DNA of 64,000 nt from Diphasiastrum complanatum (Eukaryota > Streptophyta > Lycopodiopsida > Lycopodiales > Lycopodiaceae). Positions 55,389 through 64,000 of the stretch are shown here, one piece after another (positions within the stretch are counted from its first letter, which is position 1; every line of letters starts with the position of its first letter). The position numbers and the translations under genes were made by a program. Under the pieces are notes generated by a model, which was not told where the DNA came from, ran no database searches, and was given only the letters and a program-made list of their open reading frames with translations. The stretch lies in the NCBI GenBank assembly GCA_029204225.1, contig CM055093.1, positions 3,230,285-3,294,284 on the forward strand. Reading direction: 5' to 3'.

Positions 55389-55678
55389 AAGAAAAATATG
55401 ACATGTTTCTAGATAGGAAAAAAAGAGTTCTTTCCTAGTTGCATTCATATGCAACTAGGAAAGTGAAAACTAGAAAAAGTGCAACAGTTTCCTACTTTGA
55501 CAATCTAGGAAAAGCAACATTTTAGATTCCTAGAGAGGAAATATTTTCCTATATAAGAAACGCAAACCACAAAATCACACTTTCCTATATAGAAAACTTA
55601 ATAGGAAAATATGACATGTTTCTAAAAAACGTGCAACAATTTCCTACTTTGACAATCTTGAAAAAGCAATGTCTAGAC
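55389..55678. repeat. Palindromic motif cluster, unit 2, left half
   Basis: First part of the cluster described at 10985-11450, interrupted by the copia element. The last four bases, AGAC (55675-55678), are the left copy of the target-site duplication. Confidence 0.7.
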
Positions 55679-56331
55679 TGTGAAAAATTGTCAACTAGTA
55701 GTATTTTCCTAACTTGAGATTTTGTAGGCCTATGGCCAAATAAAAGTTAGAGATAGGTTCATACATGTATGTAGAGGCCCAAAGTATGTGTACACTACTT
55801 TTGAGGTCACATTAATTAGAGGAGGTCGAGTGTGGAGCTCTTCTATTGGCTCATAATTTGGTGCATTCCTATTTGACCAAATTTCTAGGTATATGGGTGA
55901 ATCCTATTGGACCCCAATTTTAGCCTATCATAAGACAAGTGGCCAAGAGGCACTATGGCTGCTATAAATAGCCATCTCCACGAGTATGTACACATCTCAT
56001 TTTCATTCTATTGAATGAATGTTATGCTCTTTGAAGATCCATCTTCTTCTCTCTCACTTTTTTGTTCATATCTTGCATTCTAGCCACTAGAATTGTGATT
56101 TCTTTGTTGCTATGGCTTCACACGTGTGAAATGCAGGTTGTAGGCTCTGAAGTACGGACAGGGACAGCAAGTTTCTGTTTGTGGAAGCTTATGATCAGAT
56201 TTTGATGTTTAGTTGATGTTTAGTATGCTTAACATCACAATTTCTATCATTTTTTCAATCTAGATGTGCATAACTTCCATGGCCAAGATCTTTATGAAAC
56301 TTTAGCATCTTTTGGATCTGAGTTTTTCACA
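55679..56331 (+). repeat. 5' LTR of the intact copia
   Basis: Starts TGTGAAAAATTG and ends GAGTTTTTCACA, giving a 9-bp perfect terminal inverted repeat TGTGAAAAA/TTTTTCACA. It contains a TATA box and a 14-bp palindrome with a G-box core (TTCACACGTGTGAA, 56117-56130). Confidence 0.95.
55963..55970 (+). promoter_or_regulatory. TATA box in the 5' LTR
   Basis: TATAAATA, 284 bases into the LTR, predicting genomic RNA start near 55995. The copy in the 3' LTR is at 61171-61178. Confidence 0.65.
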
Positions 56332-56343
56332 TGGTATCAGAGC
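56332..56343 (+). promoter_or_regulatory. Primer-binding site
   Basis: TGGTATCAGAGC begins directly after the LTR's final CA. This is the usual plant copia site complementary to the 3' end of initiator methionine tRNA, which primes minus-strand DNA synthesis. Confidence 0.9.
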
Positions 56344-56940
56344 ATTAGGCGGCCAAATGTGCAGGTTTTGCCAGATTTAGAAGAGATTTGTGGGCGAGTT
56401 TGCTTTTGTAGCATTCCAATCAAGTTTCTAGCTAAAAATCTTGTTGATTTATGTGTAGAAATTGGATCTTTGTGATCAAAACATCATTTGTATGCATTTC
56501 AATTGAAGTAGGGCGAATTCCCTCTGTACTTATCAGAATAAGGAGACAAAAATTGTTTTGGAAAGAGGGAGATGCAAGATCCAACAAGATCCTATTAGTT
56601 TTCCATTCTAGCATATAGTTTTTTGATTCAATTTCTTGCTTCTTCATGTCAAAAACTTCAAAATTGATGTAACCCTCTGATTTTCAGTTTGCTGAATGAT
56701 TCAAGAGTGTATTTCAATCTTAGGAGTGAGGGAAAAGCAAGTATATTGAGGTTTGGTCTTGGTTTGATCAAGAAATCATAAAACTAGTGGCTAAAATTAA
56801 GGAAAAAGTGAGGAAAAGAGAGAAAAAGTAAGGTTTTAGGTTCCAAATCTTTGTGATTTCTTCTTGTGTTTCATTTGTTGATTCAAGAGAGTGCTTAGTG
56901 CATTGGAACAGGTCAAAGATCAGAGATCAATCATTGCAAC
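56344..56940. other. Untranslated leader of the intact copia
   Basis: About 600 bp between the primer site and the Gag ATG. Short frames are present but none resembles a gene. It would carry the packaging signal. It does not contain the conserved leader block found in the two decayed minus-strand elements. Confidence 0.6.
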
Positions 56941-59900
56941 ATGGCTACAAATGGAGGCTACATGTTGGAAAGCAATGATAGGCTTACCTCCCTCAACTAT
57001 TCTACTTGGAAAGTAAGGATGGAGTCTTTGCTTGAGATGAATGAGTTGATGGATATTGTTGTAGGTGTGGAGGAGAGACCTTTGGCACCTCAAGAACAAT
57101 TGAGGTATGACAAGAGGGCAAAGAAAGCCCTTCACATGATCAAGATGAATGTGACAAATGAGCTTATCAAAGAGGTTGGTAAGTGCACATCATCTAGTGA
57201 AGCTTGGGAAGCCTTGAAGAAGGTTTATGAATCCAAGTCTACTTCTAGAGTGTTGACTTTAAGAAGGCAAATCTTTTCTTGTATGCAAAAGAAGAGTGAG
57301 AATGGACATGCTTTTGTTTTGAGAGTTAAAGCATTGAATGATGAGTTAGCATGCATTAATGATGGCATAAATAATGAGGAGCTTGTTCAAGTGATTCTCA
57401 ATGGCTTGTTGGATGATCATGCTAATCTTGTTCAAAGTTATGCTATCCAAAAATGTTTACCAAGTGTTGGAGACTTGCAAGAGGTCTTGTTGGCTGAAGA
57501 ATTCAGGTTGCAAGCAAGAGTGGGAGCATCTTCTACATCTCAAGGAGGAGAAGAGGAGGCAATGTTCTCTAAAGGCAAGTTCAAGGGCAAAGGTAAAAGC
57601 AATTGGTCTAAAGGGCAAGACCAAGGTGAGCACTCTACTTTTGGCAAAAAGAAGGATAGATCTAAGCTAAAATGTTTCTATTGTGGAGTCAAAGGGCATT
57701 TTGCTAGTGATTGTTTTAAGAAAAAGAGGGATCAAGGGGAAAAGCAAACCAATCTAACTATTGATGAGGGTGGGGATGAGCTTCTTTCAAATGATGCTTT
57801 TGTTATGTCATCTTGCTTGTTGGCTAATCATGGAGACATTGATCCTTGGTGGATTGATAGTGGAGCCACTTCTCATATGACATATCATAAAGAGTATTTT
57901 TCATCTTTAATGGCATTTGATGGTGATAGGAAGGTAATCTATACCGCAAATGATGGTGAGTGTGCAATCAAGGGGATTGGCACAATTCCTATTTCACTTT
58001 CTACAAATAGGAATATAGAATTGAAAGATGTTTTGCTCATTCCATCCATTACCAAGAACTTACTTAGTGTAAGCCAAATGCTTGACAAAGGATTCAAAGT
58101 TGAGTTTGATGGTGATGCTTGCTTGATCAAAAAGGGGTGTAGTATCATTGCAAAAGGGAAAAGGCAAGGGAAATTGTTCAAGCTTGATGCATGTGTTGTT
58201 GCTAACCAAGTTGGATGCATGGCAAATGAACAAATGTCAATTCAAGAGGTATGGCATAAAAGGATGGGACATCTCAACTACAAGGCCTTGGAGGTAATAG
58301 CCAAAAAGGAGGTAGTAAGGGGACTTCCCAAGTCTCTTACTTGCTTGAATCATGTTTGTGAAGAATGTGCTTTGTCTAAATCACATAGATTGCCATATAC
58401 TAGATCTATATCTAGATCTAAGATGCCTTTTTCTCTCTTGCATTCGGATATTCATGGTGTTACTACAATTAGCAATGGAGGTGCTAAGATGTATGTAACT
58501 TTCATTGATGATTTTAGTAGATTTTGTTGGGTTTATCTACTAAAGAGCAAGGATGAGGTGTTTGATGTGTTTGTCAAGTTCAAAGTTGCTATTGAGACTC
58601 AATTTACAACCAAAATCAAATGCTTGAGGAGCGACAATGGTGGTGAATACATTTCTAACAAATTCAAAGCCTTTTGCGATGAGCATGGGATCAAGAGGGA
58701 GTACACATGTCCAAGAACACCACAACAAAATGGAGTGGCCGAGAGGAAGAATAGAACCTTGTGTGAGAGTGCAAAGGCAATGAGATTGAATGCTAATCTT
58801 CCTAAACCTTTTTGGAGTGATGCTTTGTTGTGTGCAAATTTCCTATGCAATAGATGGCCAAGTGTTGTATTGGAAGGAAAAACCCCTTTTGAAGCTTTGT
58901 TTGGTACGAAGCCTAATGTCAAGTTTCTAAGAACTTTTGGATGCATTTGCTACTTCAACATTACTCTTGATGATAGAACTAAGGAGGATCCATCTTCAAG
59001 AAAGGGCATTTTTGTTGGTTATAGTGAAGTAAGCAAAGCATATAGGATTTATGTTCCTTCAATCAAGAAAGTGTTCACAAGTAGGGATGTCATTTTTGAT
59101 GAAAGTAACATTCCAAAAGTTGTTTCAAGTGATGATGGTGTTGTTGCAACTAATGTGCTTGATGACAATGGAGTTGATGACACATTGGATGTGGATGTTG
59201 AAGAAGCCTCTTCAAGTCAAATTCCAAGGAGAACTCCAAGGCATAAAGTGAAACCCTCAAGGCTCACTTATGATGGCAAAGGTAAGCAAGTGGTGGATGG
59301 ATCCAACTATGCTTTCCTAACTTCTTTTGATGTACCTTCATGTGTAGATGAAGCAAGGCAAGAAGAGGAATGGATCCAAGCAATGGATCTTGAGTTTGAA
59401 GCACTTATGAAGAACAACACATGGAGATTGGTGGAGCTTCCAAAGGGCAAAAGTGCAATTGGATGCAAATGGATCTTCAAGGTAAAGACAAATCAAGATG
59501 GATCTATCAACAAGTTGAAGGCAAGGTTGGTGGCTAAAGGTTATGCTCAAGAGCATGGCATTGACTATGAGGAAACCTTTGCACCCGTGGCAAAGATGGT
59601 GAGCATAAGAGTAATCATTTCCCTTGCAACTCTTTATGGATGGGATCTTTGGCAATTAGACATTTCTAATGCTTTCTTGAATGGTGATCTTGAAGAGGAA
59701 GTCTACATGGAGCAACCCGAGAGCTATGTTTCTCATAGCAAGCCTAATCATGTGTGTTTTCTACAAAAAAGTTTGTATGGTCTTAAGCAAGCACCAAGGA
59801 GTTGGTATGCTAGGCTTAACTCTTTTCTACTTTCTCAAAACTTCACTATGAGTGAGTATGATCATTCACTTTACTTTAGAATTAGTGCTAATGATGTTAC

Positions 59901-60891
59901 AATCCTTCTAATTTATGTGGATGACATTATTTTAAGTGGAGGGAACAAGGAAGATATAGAAGATATCAAGAAAGCACTAAAAAAGGAATTTGAAGTGCAT
60001 GATCTTGGTCTTTTGAGCTATATCTTAGGAATAGAAGTAATTAGAACTTCTCAAATCACTTTTATTTCACAAGAGAAGTATGCTATTTCTATTCTCAATA
60101 GATTTCATATGGTAGATGCAAATCCTATTGATACACCTATGGAATCACATGTAAAGCTAACTATAAGAGGTAATGAAAGATCCTTCGAGGACATTACTCT
60201 CTATAGGAAGCTAATAGGTTCTCTTATATATCTAACCATCACAAGACCTGATTTATCTTATTGTGTTGGTAGATTAAGCCAATTCATGCAAGATCCTAGC
60301 ATAGAACATTGGAAACTAGGAAAGAGGATCTTGAGATACATCTCGGGAACAAAAGATTTTGGCATTGTTTATAGAGGCTCATCACCTAACTTATTTGGTT
60401 TTTCAGATTCAGATTTTGCAGGAGACCTTATGGATAGAAAATCCATAAATGCACATGCTATTTTCATAGGTGATGGAGCTATCTCATGGATGTCGAAGAA
60501 ACAAGCAACTATATCACTTTCTTCTAGTGAGGCCGAGTACAAAGCTTTGACATCATGCACAAAGGAGATGGTGTGGATCAAGAGGATGATTATGGAGCTT
60601 CATTTGCTGGATTTTTCAGAGAGTCCAATCATCTTTTGTGACAACCTTTCAGCCCAAAGTCTAGCAAGCAATCCGGTTTTCCATGCAAGGAGCAAACATA
60701 TCGAGGTGGCTTACCATTTTGTGAGAGAACAAGTGTTGGCAAAAGAGATCAAGCTTGAACATGTCCCATCAAAGGAATGTGTGGCTGATATCTTTACCAA
60801 AGCATTGGGAAAGGACTTATTTTTCAAGCATAGAACAAGTCTTGGTGTACTTTCTAAATCTATGCTAAAACTAGTTGAAGAGGGAGTGTGA
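56941..60891 (+). CDS. Copia Gag-Pol polyprotein, 1,316 residues
   Basis: One frame with no break. Gag begins MATNGGYMLESND with a UBN2-type region (LNYSTWKVRMESLL) and a zinc knuckle C245-C248-H253-C258. Protease has DSGA at 306-309. The pre-integrase zinc block is H439, H444, C473, C476. Integrase has D503, D565 and E601, a D-35-E triad. RT runs from about 820, with D907 in QLDISNAFLNG and the YVDD box (D994, D995). RNase H has D1158, E1197 and D1234, followed by the usual HARSKHIEVAYHF stretch. Every catalytic residue is present. Gag and Pol share a frame with no separate Gag stop, so proteolysis or an RNA-level mechanism must set their ratio. The stop TGA (60889-60891) lies inside the 3' LTR. 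Confidence 0.97.
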   Translation: MATNGGYMLESNDRLTSLNYSTWKVRMESLLEMNELMDIVVGVEERPLAPQEQLRYDKRAKKALHMIKMNVTNELIKEVGKCTSSSEAWEALKKVYESKSTSRVLTLRRQIFSCMQKKSENGHAFVLRVKALNDELACINDGINNEELVQVILNGLLDDHANLVQSYAIQKCLPSVGDLQEVLLAEEFRLQARVGASSTSQGGEEEAMFSKGKFKGKGKSNWSKGQDQGEHSTFGKKKDRSKLKCFYCGVKGHFASDCFKKKRDQGEKQTNLTIDEGGDELLSNDAFVMSSCLLANHGDIDPWWIDSGATSHMTYHKEYFSSLMAFDGDRKVIYTANDGECAIKGIGTIPISLSTNRNIELKDVLLIPSITKNLLSVSQMLDKGFKVEFDGDACLIKKGCSIIAKGKRQGKLFKLDACVVANQVGCMANEQMSIQEVWHKRMGHLNYKALEVIAKKEVVRGLPKSLTCLNHVCEECALSKSHRLPYTRSISRSKMPFSLLHSDIHGVTTISNGGAKMYVTFIDDFSRFCWVYLLKSKDEVFDVFVKFKVAIETQFTTKIKCLRSDNGGEYISNKFKAFCDEHGIKREYTCPRTPQQNGVAERKNRTLCESAKAMRLNANLPKPFWSDALLCANFLCNRWPSVVLEGKTPFEALFGTKPNVKFLRTFGCICYFNITLDDRTKEDPSSRKGIFVGYSEVSKAYRIYVPSIKKVFTSRDVIFDESNIPKVVSSDDGVVATNVLDDNGVDDTLDVDVEEASSSQIPRRTPRHKVKPSRLTYDGKGKQVVDGSNYAFLTSFDVPSCVDEARQEEEWIQAMDLEFEALMKNNTWRLVELPKGKSAIGCKWIFKVKTNQDGSINKLKARLVAKGYAQEHGIDYEETFAPVAKMVSIRVIISLATLYGWDLWQLDISNAFLNGDLEEEVYMEQPESYVSHSKPNHVCFLQKSLYGLKQAPRSWYARLNSFLLSQNFTMSEYDHSLYFRISANDVTILLIYVDDIILSGGNKEDIEDIKKALKKEFEVHDLGLLSYILGIEVIRTSQITFISQEKYAISILNRFHMVDANPIDTPMESHVKLTIRGNERSFEDITLYRKLIGSLIYLTITRPDLSYCVGRLSQFMQDPSIEHWKLGKRILRYISGTKDFGIVYRGSSPNLFGFSDSDFAGDLMDRKSINAHAIFIGDGAISWMSKKQATISLSSSEAEYKALTSCTKEMVWIKRMIMELHLLDFSESPIIFCDNLSAQSLASNPVFHARSKHIEVAYHFVREQVLAKEIKLEHVPSKECVADIFTKALGKDLFFKHRTSLGVLSKSMLKLVEEGV
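60877..60886 (+). promoter_or_regulatory. Polypurine tract
   Basis: GAAGAGGGAG ends directly before the 3' LTR's TGTG, the expected primer for plus-strand synthesis. It lies inside the last codons of the polyprotein. Confidence 0.85.
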
Positions 60892-61539
60892 AAAATTGTC
60901 AACTAGTAGTATTTTCCTAACTTGAGATTTTGTAGGCCTATGGCCAAATAAAAGTTAGAGATAGGTTCATACATGTATGTAGAGGCCCAAAGTATGTGTA
61001 CACTACTTTTGAGGTCACATTAATTAGAGGAGGTCGAGTGTGGAGCTCTTCTATTGGCTCATAATTTGGTGCATTCCTATTTGACCAAATTTCTAGGTAT
61101 ATGGGTGAATCCTATTGGACCCCAATTTTAGCCTATCATAAGACAAGTGGCCAAGAGGCACTATGGCTGCTATAAATAGCCATCTCCACGAGTATGTACA
61201 CATCTCATTTTCATTCTATTGAATGAATGTTATGCTCTTTGAAGATCCATCTTCTTCTCTCTCACTTTTTTGTTCATATCTTGCATTCTAGCCACTAGAA
61301 TTGTGATTTCTTTGTTGCTATGGCTTCACACGTGTGAAATGCAGGTTGTAGGCTCTGAAGTACGGACAGGGACAGCAAGTTTCTGTTTGTGGAAGCTTAT
61401 GATCAGATTTTGATGTTTAGTTGATGTTTAGTATGCTTAACATCACAATTTCTATCATTTTTTCAATCTAGATGTGCATAACTTCCATGGCCAAGATCTT
61501 TATGAAACTTTAGCATCTTTTGGATCTGAGTTTTTCACA
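60887..61539 (+). repeat. 3' LTR of the intact copia
   Basis: 653 bp with no difference from the 5' LTR found by eye. The palindrome is at 61325-61338. Right flank AGAC (61540-61543) is the second target-site copy. Confidence 0.95.
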
Positions 61540-61712
61540 AGACTCCTAGACAAGAATTTTTTTTCCTACATAAGAAACAAGAAACCAGAAAATCAGACTT
61601 TCCTATATAAAAAACTTAATAGAAAATATTTATCCTATATAGAAAACACAAAGCACAAAGCCCCACGCACTTTTCTAGATAGAAAAATTATATCTTATGT
61701 ATAAAAAATATC
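61540..61712. repeat. Palindromic motif cluster, unit 2, right half
   Basis: Remainder of the cluster after the insertion, with TTTCCTACATAAGAAAC, TTTCCTATATAAAAAAC and TATCCTATATAGAAAAC. The 76-codon frame 61474-61704 spans the LTR junction and is accidental. Confidence 0.7.
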
Positions 61713-62058
61713 AAAGATACAAAACAAATATATATAATTAGAGAACCAAGGTTCAACCTCTATTGAATGCTAAAATCCAACTTGTGCCTGAAAAAATAGT
61801 TACATTTTAAACTGAAACCAACACAACTATGTCATTACAACCTTTCAGAAAGCATTCAATATAAATACATTGCATTGCAAAATATACGCCCGATTAAATT
61901 GAACATCTCTAAACAAAAGCCCTTTGTTAAAGTCAACTCTCTATTGCACACTATCTCTGATGAATGTTAAATTCGTCTTGCAAAAACATGTCTTCACGAA
62001 AACAGTTCGTAAAAACAAAGAACGTCTACTCAGATACATGGACGTCTTTTACCAGTAG
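61713..62058. other. No gene; 3' flank of the minus-strand locus
   Basis: Counterpart of 11451-11796; nothing recognisable. Confidence 0.4.
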
Positions 62059-63944
62059 CTATCCAGGTATGTGTTTCTGCAACATGACCTTTTTTTCTTT
62101 TAGAAGATAATTCACAATACTTAATCTCACGTCAGCTGAGCTACGATTGCCCATATAGGTACTACAAACTAGATTGCTTGACAATTTGATTGATGAATAG
62201 TAGTTGCCAAGATTTTTATAAAGCTCATTTATCGTCTTGACATTAAAAAACATCATCAAAATAGTCTCTTGATCTTGTTCACATATTTTTGGGTCGCGCA
62301 CCTACAAAACAATCACATTGAAATTAATTGTCAAAACACAATATTGATTATGATTTTAGAAAAGAGCAACTTGTTAAACATTTTAATATTTCATACCATT
62401 GGCTGATTACTTGAACTCTAATTTTTAGAGCCATAATCAAGCTCATGGAGGGCCTGTTATCCAAAAACAAACGACATAATTTCAAATTAAGTTGAAACAC
62501 ACATACGAAACGGTCTTTTTGATAAATATACGTACTCTACAAGACTTTAATCTGAAATTCTTAAAAAACTGTAAGCATGACACATGTTTAATAACCTGAA
62601 CATTATAATAAATCACATGTCATGACTTTGATGAATGACAAAATTGTTTCTGAAAGAAAGTATGTAAATCACAATCTATAAACATGTAGAAGAAAGAAAT
62701 CTGAAGATGCACCCAGAACTTAAAAATACCTTGACTTTTTTGGAACCATGCAAATTTTTGGCAACATCAAAATTTTGGTTTTTCAAACTGTGAATCATGT
62801 TGTGATTCACCTACAGAATACACACTTAGAATAAAATTCATTCCATGAAGTAATATTTCAACCAAAGCCCACTTACTATTCAAAGATTTACACAAGCTCT
62901 ACAAAATAAATTTGATGCACAATATTTTGAAAACAATACATTTGAATCATAATATCAAGATTATTCAAACAAAAGTTCTTGTTACCTTGACTTTTTTCAC
63001 CTTATGTGATCTGTTGGTAATCTCACGAAATCTTTTTTCTCTCAACATCGTCATCATTTTTTATCTCATCTGAAAAAAAACACACTATAAAGGTATATAC
63101 ATAACGTGTACCAAAAGTGCTCTTTAGATAAAAGATGATCATGCATACCTTTCGAGCTCGCATACTTCTTTCAAAACGCACATCTTCATGAGTACACATT
63201 TGAGGTTTCTCTTTCTCTTTTTCCTATATAAAACAAAGTCAAAATTTTATAATGATAATATATTAATCAGATTTATATTTAAATTAATTAAAAAGTGTAA
63301 TTTTGAAATTGAACATGGGTGGACAATTCAACGTGTGTGAAAACAATCTCATTTGTGGAAGAGTTGTCATTCAATAGTTCCATGAATGTCATATGGCTAG
63401 GAAATCTTTCCACATCATCAATACTCATTTCCTACATCAAAAAACATAAATGTAATAATATTAATATACCTAAAAAGCTGACATATTCGACTCCATGCAA
63501 TCACTTATAGAAGTGACATAATTAATCAAAACACTTGTTCCCAAAAAAAATCGCAACATCTTGGACAAACTTTTTAAAATGGATTGATTTATTTGTAACT
63601 CAGATATCTACTTGTCTAAAGTATTCAAGGGATTGCGGTGTATGGTCTTTCAAAATAAACCCTTGGAATGTTCTCACACATATAAGACTAGATTCAACTT
63701 TGTTTGAAAGTAATATTATAAAGTGCAAAATATTTATACTTTCATTATGTAAACTAATATTGTATATGTGAAATCAAATAAATACACATTTGATACGCTT
63801 GCTTGCATCGAAGGTTTTTGTCTAATAACCAATGAAGTAGTGATGCAAAACCAGAAAAAACTTACCTTGTCATGAGGGATCTTGTCAAGAGATTGTTTAT
63901 ATGCTTCTCCAAAGAGTAGCTCCACGGCTCTAGCTCAAACTTCT
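62059..63944 (-). pseudogene. Short-exon minus-strand locus, copy 3 (cut by window end)
   Basis: Exon pieces at 63944-63866, 63223-63149, 63069-62986, 62810-62730, 62453-62397 and 62301-62059, matching the first copy. It shares the CGTGAGATT state of the 84-bp exon with copy 2. Whether the upstream exons survive cannot be seen, because the window ends at 64000, before the GA tract position. Confidence 0.45.
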
Positions 63945-64000
63945 AAATGTGGCACGATGTTCAAGTGAGAGTCATTCTCCTTCATTACTTAAACATTACA
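63271..64000 (+). repeat. Start of segmental repeat unit 3
   Basis: Matches 735-1464, 13009-13738 and 36043-36772 with only scattered substitutions (for example CATCGAAGG for CATCTAAGG near 63808). The array therefore continues beyond the window on the right. Confidence 0.88.

Larger units (their letters stand above)
55679..61539 (+). mobile_element. Complete Ty1/copia LTR retrotransposon, 5,861 bp
   Basis: LTR (653 bp), primer site, leader, one Gag-Pol frame, polypurine tract, LTR (653 bp), flanked by AGAC on both sides. The target duplication is four bases, or five (AGACT) if the first T of the LTR is counted. Order of pol domains is protease, integrase, RT, RNase H, which defines Ty1/copia. 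The LTRs look identical throughout, so the insertion is recent. Units 0 and 1 carry the empty site, and the offset between flanking anchors changes by 5,865, exactly the element plus four bases. It therefore inserted after the unit duplication. It is likely autonomous. Confidence 0.96.

Noticed and set aside
57401..57670. Alternative frames within the intact copia (57401-57670, 57939-58220, 58599-58946, 59338-59655)
   Set aside because: Shadows of the 1,316-codon Gag-Pol frame, which carries all the domain motifs.

Overview
The window is nuclear plant DNA, AT-rich and dominated by repeats. Evidence for a plant is a complete Ty1/copia retrotransposon with plant-type TGGTATCAGAGC primer site, remnants of older copia elements, a plant-transposon DUF8039-like remnant, long (TC)n/(GA)n tracts, GT-AG introns in fragmentary genes, and a gene of the self-incompatibility S1 (SPH) family, which points to a flowering plant. 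No rRNA, tRNA, CRISPR or bacterial feature was found.

The whole window is one array of near-identical direct segmental repeats. Using one anchor (positions 783, 13057, 36091, 63319) I divide it into unit 0 (735-13008), unit 1 (13009-36042), unit 2 (36043-63270) and the start of unit 3 (63271-64000). The first 734 bases are an inverted copy of 13961-15061 carrying an internal deletion. The units differ by large events. Unit 0 lacks about 9 kb that the others have, and its breakpoint is a crossover between two diverged direct repeats (R1 and R2). Unit 1 alone keeps a 1.6 kb block after the GA tract. Unit 2 alone carries the 5,861-bp copia element.

A full unit reads left to right: intron and exon remnants of a minus-strand gene, a (GA)n tract, the leader and LTR of a truncated minus-strand copia, a triplicated ~385-bp repeat, a plus-strand DUF8039-like transposon remnant, about 2.6 kb without genes, repeat R1, the S1-family gene (minus), a GC-rich foldback, a second truncated minus-strand copia with its 5' LTR, a small copia gag fragment, repeat R2, a cluster of palindromic TTTCCTATATAGGAAA-like motifs, and then the minus-strand short-exon locus that runs into the next unit.

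Only two loci look potentially functional. One is the S1-family gene in unit 1, with two exons, TATA box, signal peptide and C-terminal exon; its unit 2 copy is broken by a 5-bp deletion. The other is the copia element at 55679-61539, with LTRs identical by eye and a single 1,316-codon Gag-Pol frame. The rest is decayed. I did not find a clearly new biological system. The best leads are the rearrangement history of the array, the S1 gene/pseudogene pair, the short-exon minus-strand locus, and conserved foldbacks in copia leaders and upstream of the S1 gene.
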